This document shows positions 60,389 to 64,000 of a stretch of 64,000 nt of DNA, piece after piece. A program made the translations under genes and the position numbers. The notes beneath the pieces were generated by a model. It was not told the DNA's origin and searched no databases. It saw nothing but the letters and a program-made list of their open reading frames with translations. The DNA is from CAYRXM01 sp964449465 (GTDB lineage Bacteria > Chloroflexota > Anaerolineae > JAFGEY01): assembly GCA_964449465.1 (NCBI GenBank), contig CAYVBK010000002.1, positions 62,001-126,000 on the forward strand. The letters run 5' to 3'. Positions within the stretch are counted from its first letter, which is position 1; the number at the start of each line of letters is the position of its first letter.

Positions 60389-62386
60389 TCATCTTTTAAC
60401 AAGGCGAGTTGATGGTCGAGTTGGGCGGCGCCAGACTGCTTGCGCGCGCTGCCACAGCCTGAACAAGGCAGCGCGCTGATAGATCAGCCACTCGGCAGTG
60501 AACAGGGCCAGGGCAATCCAGGCCAACAGCCGCCACCATTCGCGTGGCGAGCGGTGTTCTGCCACCTGATCTCCAGAGGCCGCACCCTCCTGGCCGATCA
60601 GCGGCAGGCTGGCAGCCGGCTGAATGGCCGACTCGCACGGGGCAAACAGGTTGACGGCAAAAGCCGCTTCTTGATCGCCCCAGACCAGGCGATACACCCC
60701 CAACTGCGTCGTATCGGCAAACACCGCCTGCCCGCCTTCGGGCGACAGGCGGGTGATTCGGCCATCGGGGGCAGCAACCTGAGCCTGCTCTATGTCAAGG
60801 GACAGGGCCAAAGCCACCGGCGTTCCCGGCGCGATCTGGGTGGGCAGGTCACTGCTGCCGCCCGGCGCCAGCCAGCCCAACAGGTTGGCCAGCAGCAGCG
60901 GAAAAGCCACATTCAGCGGCAAATCCGAACGGTGCAGGTCAAACGTCAGCACGACGATGCGGCGTCCTTCTGTCTCACCGACAAACAGCAGCGGCAGCGC
61001 ACTGCCGCCCGGCATACTGCCGCCCGGCATATCGCCGGCAATCACCGGCCGGGCCCACGAGGGCAGAGCCAGGCGTGCCGCTTCCAGGATGCTGACCTGG
61101 CTCAGATTGACATGGGTGAGCAGCGGGTCGTCGCCGACCGGGCGCGGCATAGGTTGCTGCACCTGCCCGGTGACGGTGAAATAAGAGGTGCTGTGCGGCG
61201 GGGCAATGAACCAGAGATGTCCGGCCGGCAACGCGGCGGTGATCGGCACCCAGGCATCGAGAATGGTCAGATCAGGCGACGAGGCGGCCGGCGCCGCCGA
61301 CTCGAAATCGGCCGGGAGGATCACCGTGACCTGAAGGTTGGCAAAGAGCGACAGGGCTGTTTCCAGAAACAGGTTGCCCTCTGTCACCAGCGTCACAGCA
61401 GCCGGGCGGTCGGCGCGATGCACGGCCCAGGCGCGGTCATCTAGCAATAGATGGTCGCCCGACAACTTGTCGCCCGATATACTATCGCCCGATATACTAT
61501 CGCCCGCGCCTCCCAGCCGCGCTTCTAGAATGTGGACAGCCAAAGGCAGATCATCGGCAATCACGGCGCGGACGCCGCCGGCCGGCAATTCCAGATCATA
61601 AGCATTGATCGGCTGACCATCGGCATAGAGAGTCAACCGACGCCGCGCCGGCGACGGGCCATAATTGGTCACCTGGACAAAAGCGGCCAAATGACCACCC
61701 GGCGCAGGTTGCAACGACAGCATGTTGACAGCCTGGTTATCGCCGCTGATGCCCATCGGCATATAGCGCACCCGCCCCCGGATGGCTCGCTGCGGCAGAG
61801 CAACATTGCCGTCTGAAAAAATCACAATATCGGTGTCGGGCTGGCGGGCGGCAATGGCTGAGGCCATTTCGACTGCGGCGGTCAGATCGCTGCCGCCGAC
61901 GCTGCCACCGACCTGCTCGATAGCCAGGTGCGCCTGTCGCCGATCCCGGCTGGATGCCACCAACACCTGCGCCCCCTCGCCGGCAGCAATGACCGTGACA
62001 CGGGTCTCCTGAGGCAGGTCGCTCACCATCCGCTGCGCCTGCGCCTGCGCCGCCTTGAGACGCGACGGGGTCACATCGGTGGCGGCCATGCTGGCCGATG
62101 TGTCAAAAACCAGGATCACCGCCTGCCCGCCCGGTCCGGCAGACCAGGTAAAGGGGCGTGCCAGAGCCAGAACCACAAAAGCCAAAAAGAGCAACTGCAC
62201 GATCAGCAGCAGGTTTTTCTGCAATCGCTGCCAGGGGGCGTTAGCCTCTACATCTCGCACCATCCTGCTCCACAAATAGAGGCTCGACACCACCCGCTCG
62301 GTGCGACGCAACTTGAGCAGATACATAATCACAATGATCGGAAGCAAGGCGGCCAGGGCCAGGGCTGCCGGTGTGATCAGCCTCAT
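60389..62386 (-). CDS. VWA domain membrane protein (BatA-like)
   Basis: 665 residues. The N-terminus is the BatA type: two helices with LLPIIVIMYLLKLRR and the linker SSLYLWSRMV, then another helix. A von Willebrand A domain follows, with MIDAS motif FDTSASM, a Thr in GGSDLTAA and D in FSDGN. A large outer region (about 290-600) and a final membrane helix (about 630) complete it. Such proteins work with DUF58 and MoxR partners in envelope homeostasis; a DUF58 end lies 1.5 kb upstream. Two in-frame tandem repeats are present. It overlaps the lipoprotein gene by 4 bp. Confidence 0.88.
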   Translation of the reverse strand: MRLITPAALALAALLPIIVIMYLLKLRRTERVVSSLYLWSRMVRDVEANAPWQRLQKNLLLIVQLLFLAFVVLALARPFTWSAGPGGQAVILVFDTSASMAATDVTPSRLKAAQAQAQRMVSDLPQETRVTVIAAGEGAQVLVASSRDRRQAHLAIEQVGGSVGGSDLTAAVEMASAIAARQPDTDIVIFSDGNVALPQRAIRGRVRYMPMGISGDNQAVNMLSLQPAPGGHLAAFVQVTNYGPSPARRRLTLYADGQPINAYDLELPAGGVRAVIADDLPLAVHILEARLGGAGDSISGDSISGDKLSGDHLLLDDRAWAVHRADRPAAVTLVTEGNLFLETALSLFANLQVTVILPADFESAAPAASSPDLTILDAWVPITAALPAGHLWFIAPPHSTSYFTVTGQVQQPMPRPVGDDPLLTHVNLSQVSILEAARLALPSWARPVIAGDMPGGSMPGGSALPLLFVGETEGRRIVVLTFDLHRSDLPLNVAFPLLLANLLGWLAPGGSSDLPTQIAPGTPVALALSLDIEQAQVAAPDGRITRLSPEGGQAVFADTTQLGVYRLVWGDQEAAFAVNLFAPCESAIQPAASLPLIGQEGAASGDQVAEHRSPREWWRLLAWIALALFTAEWLIYQRAALFRLWQRAQAVWRRPTRPSTRLVKR
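61001..61030. repeat. In-frame 15-bp tandem repeat in the VWA gene (1)
   Basis: ACTGCCGCCCGGCAT occurs twice exactly (61001-61015, 61016-61030), encoding MPGGS units on the minus strand. Confidence 0.93.
61455..61505. repeat. In-frame 15-bp tandem repeat in the VWA gene (2)
   Basis: TCGCCCGATATACTA occurs twice exactly, preceded by a variant and followed by a partial copy, encoding GDSIS-type units. Confidence 0.93.
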
Positions 62387-63105
62387 AACGCCCCCTCGAT
62401 CTCGACCAGATAATACCGCCCTTCTCGCCGCCCGCGAAACAAGTAACGCCCCTCGCCTTGCTTGATCGTATACTCGAACCCATCGCAGCAGTAGGCAATA
62501 AAAATCTCGTCAAACGAGGGGCCGAATGGCTGACCATCATACATCACCTGATAGCGGCCATCGGTCAAAGCGACAAAAATCAGTCGGCCGTTCAGGTCAT
62601 AAGGGGCATAGGCCGCGCCCACATCGTACATCTCTCTGACATCTTGACCATCGTAAATAATCGTAGCCTGGCGGTGATCGCAAAACTCCCAGGCAGCCTT
62701 GTCGTTGACGTTCCACAAGGCAATGTCGGGCGAGTGGACATACATAGGCCCCGCCAGCGTCTTGACCGGCTCGTTGTTGCGGTACAGGGTGACAGCATAG
62801 TTGGCACCCTCGGGGCGAGAGCGCGTTTCGTACACCTCGTTACCGATGCGCAAACGAAACCCATCCGGCTCGATGTGTTGAGCCATTCGTTCATCGGCTC
62901 GCGGGGCCGGGCGACCAAAACAGGTCTGCACCGAACGCCCGTCGGTATAGTTCTGCTCCGATACCCCACATTCGCGCCAGGCCAGATCGGCCGCCGGCGC
63001 GACGGTGGGGGTAGGGGGCAGGGTAGCTGTCGGCGCAACGGTAGGCCGGGCCAGACACCCTGTGAGAAGAAAACCAAGAACGCACAAAATACCAATTCTT
63101 TTCAT
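62383..63105 (-). CDS. Lipoprotein of unknown function
   Basis: 240 residues. Signal peptide with lipobox LLTGC (Cys about residue 17), then a Thr/Pro-rich spacer. The remaining domain has YVHSPDIALWNVNDKAAWEF and GEGRYLFRGRREGRYYLVE, and I do not recognise a family. Cysteines in CFGRP and AYCCDG may form disulfides. It is coupled by ATGA to the VWA gene. Confidence 0.7.
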   Translation of the reverse strand: MKRIGILCVLGFLLTGCLARPTVAPTATLPPTPTVAPAADLAWRECGVSEQNYTDGRSVQTCFGRPAPRADERMAQHIEPDGFRLRIGNEVYETRSRPEGANYAVTLYRNNEPVKTLAGPMYVHSPDIALWNVNDKAAWEFCDHRQATIIYDGQDVREMYDVGAAYAPYDLNGRLIFVALTDGRYQVMYDGQPFGPSFDEIFIAYCCDGFEYTIKQGEGRYLFRGRREGRYYLVEIEGAL

Positions 63106-63187
63106 ATATTCTCTTCGACATTGACCGAGGACATTGGTTTCGACGGCGTTCTATTGAACGCCTTTTACCGAACGCACTCAGCCCACC

Positions 63188-63290
63188 GCTCTTTCAGCGC
63201 GAGGCTGAAGCCTCGCCGACCGGCCCGATGCTGAAAGAGCCAGGTTTCAACTCAGCCCACTGCTCTTTCAGCGCGAGGCTTGAGCCTCGC
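63188..63290. repeat. Two CTCTTTCAGC/GCGAGGCT hairpin elements
   Basis: GCTCTTTCAGC (63188-63198) pairs with GCTGAAAGAGC (63230-63240) around the perfect palindrome GCGAGGCTGAAGCCTCGC (63199-63216). A second GCTCTTTCAGC and GCGAGGCTTGAGCCTCGC follow (63262-63290). This is the gap between the lipoprotein and GNAT genes; no other feature is seen. Confidence 0.92.
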
Positions 63291-63382
63291 CAGCCTCGCC
63301 AATCTCGCCGGCCAGCCCAACCAACGCCTTTAACCGGTGCCGATCCTTTCATGTTCTGAATCAAAGCGACAATCTGCCCCGG

Positions 63383-63871
63383 TTATTGTAAATCTTTGCG
63401 CAAATGATATACGGTGGTCTGGTCGGGCATCGCTTCGGGACCGCCGACGATGCGATAGCCCATTTTTTGCCAGAAACGGACCGCCGCCGGGTTGTTGACC
63501 TGGACACCGGCGCAGATAGAGCGGGCATGCGGGTTTTGGCGGATCAACTGCTCAACCTGCCGCACCACCTCGGCGCCAACTCCCTGGTCGCGATATGGCC
63601 GGGCGATCATGAGCAGAGAAAGATGCGCCTGTGGGCGGTGCGCCGATTCGGCCAGGATAAAATCCACCACGCCGATCATCTCGCCCTGCGCATTGTAAAT
63701 GCCGCAAAAAACGCCGCCCTGCTGCCGCGACAGTTCCATGTCGGCCTGCACCATCTCGAGCGAGGCGCGCGGCTGCGGCCCCAGGGCCAAAAAATCTTGG
63801 CACTGACGGTAAACGGTCAAGACAACATCTTGCTCGGCCACGCCGACCGGATGGATGGAAATGTCGGTCAT
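63383..63871 (-). CDS. GNAT family N-acetyltransferase
   Basis: 162 residues. The acetyl-CoA loop is PYRDQGVGAEVV (motif A, Q/R-x-x-G-x-G type), followed by VNNPAAVRFWQKMGYRIVGG (motif B). The substrate is unknown. Its ATG overlaps the stop of the DUF58 gene upstream, so it is translated with it; 276 bases with repeats separate it from the lipoprotein gene. Confidence 0.88.
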   Translation of the reverse strand: MTDISIHPVGVAEQDVVLTVYRQCQDFLALGPQPRASLEMVQADMELSRQQGGVFCGIYNAQGEMIGVVDFILAESAHRPQAHLSLLMIARPYRDQGVGAEVVRQVEQLIRQNPHARSICAGVQVNNPAAVRFWQKMGYRIVGGPEAMPDQTTVYHLRKDLQ

Positions 63872-64000
63872 TTCAGCACTCCTTGTTGGCGCAGCACGGC
63901 AAAAAGCAGATCGTCAAAAGGGAGCGAGGTATCAACTGACACATAATTCATCCCTCGCGCATCGCAAAATTTCTTGATTTCCTGCCGCCAGTCGGCCAGG
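63868..64000 (-). CDS. DUF58 protein, C-terminal end (partial)
   Basis: Only the last 43 residues are present (gene continues beyond the window). WRQEIKKFCDARGMNYVSVDTS and PFDDLLFAVLRQQGVLK match the end of DUF58/VWA-like proteins, which usually accompany MoxR ATPase and BatA-type VWA proteins. It shares ATGA with the GNAT gene. Confidence 0.7.
   Translation of the reverse strand, partial: LADWRQEIKKFCDARGMNYVSVDTSLPFDDLLFAVLRQQGVLK

Overview
The window is a 64 kb chromosomal stretch from a GC-rich bacterium, most likely a Chloroflexota (Anaerolineae-type) organism. The pointers are indirect: a T-box leader on serS, a bactofilin next to a DUF4446 protein, ABC-2 permeases of the DUF990 type, GAF-rich cyclase and kinase proteins, a Ser/Thr kinase with an outward C-terminal domain, TTG starts, and many short intergenic hairpin repeats. 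There is no rRNA, tRNA, CRISPR array, full-length transposase or phage gene. All genes look chromosomal and 54 are supported, two of them cut by the window edges.

Layout. 1-6.1 kb: end of a membrane protein, an AlaX-like editing hydrolase coupled to a metallo-beta-lactamase-fold protein with a broken metal site, DUF4446, bactofilin, an MFS carrier, a 1-Cys-type peroxiredoxin and a YbaN-like protein. 6.1-9.2 kb: a minus-strand operon (RraA-like, PPC domain, SDR, alpha/beta hydrolase). 9.4-14.3 kb: an ABC-2 exporter with a RibD-like reductase between its permeases, then a double-MerR regulator coupled to a dual-specificity phosphatase. 14.4-18.1 kb: a tandem RNase H protein coupled to an ADP-ribosylglycohydrolase, an SGNH hydrolase and a Tat-exported DUF362 protein. 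18.2-22.1 kb: GAF histidine kinase and four-GAF adenylate cyclase. 22.4-24.9 kb: a split, reordered PEP-synthase/rifampicin-phosphotransferase-like pair. 25.2-32.7 kb: sulfatase, then an operon of VOC protein, an 800-residue orphan and a tandem-domain Ser/Thr kinase. 32.9-44.6 kb: glucokinase, acylphosphatase, envelope-sugar genes (FecR-like, methyltransferase, GT39-like, GT4, GT2, AftB-like), HNH nuclease and GH29 fucosidase. 44.9-51.4 kb: GH38 mannosidase, M29 aminopeptidase and a clan GH-A hydrolase. 51.5-64 kb: UvsE, serS with its T-box, a radical SAM protein, a multi-PAS hybrid kinase, a ThuA-like protein, inorganic pyrophosphatase, and a VWA/lipoprotein/GNAT/DUF58 operon.

Functional reading. 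The window is rich in glycan degradation (sulfatase, GH29, GH38, GH-A, SGNH esterase, glucokinase) and envelope glycosylation, with several signalling proteins. Many minus-strand gene pairs overlap by 4 bp (ATGA), implying translational coupling. About ten sigma70-like promoters with an exact 17-bp spacer can be read directly.

The least explained material is (i) the intergenic repeats: a hairpin family with a constant 15-nt loop and different self-complementary arms, a 130-bp MITE-like element flanked by CYAG, an 85-bp element with GTATCCTCTCAA termini, and a structured 160-nt region at 40.46-40.61 kb; (ii) the RNase H fusion with a catalytically dead second domain; (iii) the orphan acyltransferase-like protein with a double kinase; and (iv) in-frame minisatellites in ordinary enzyme genes.
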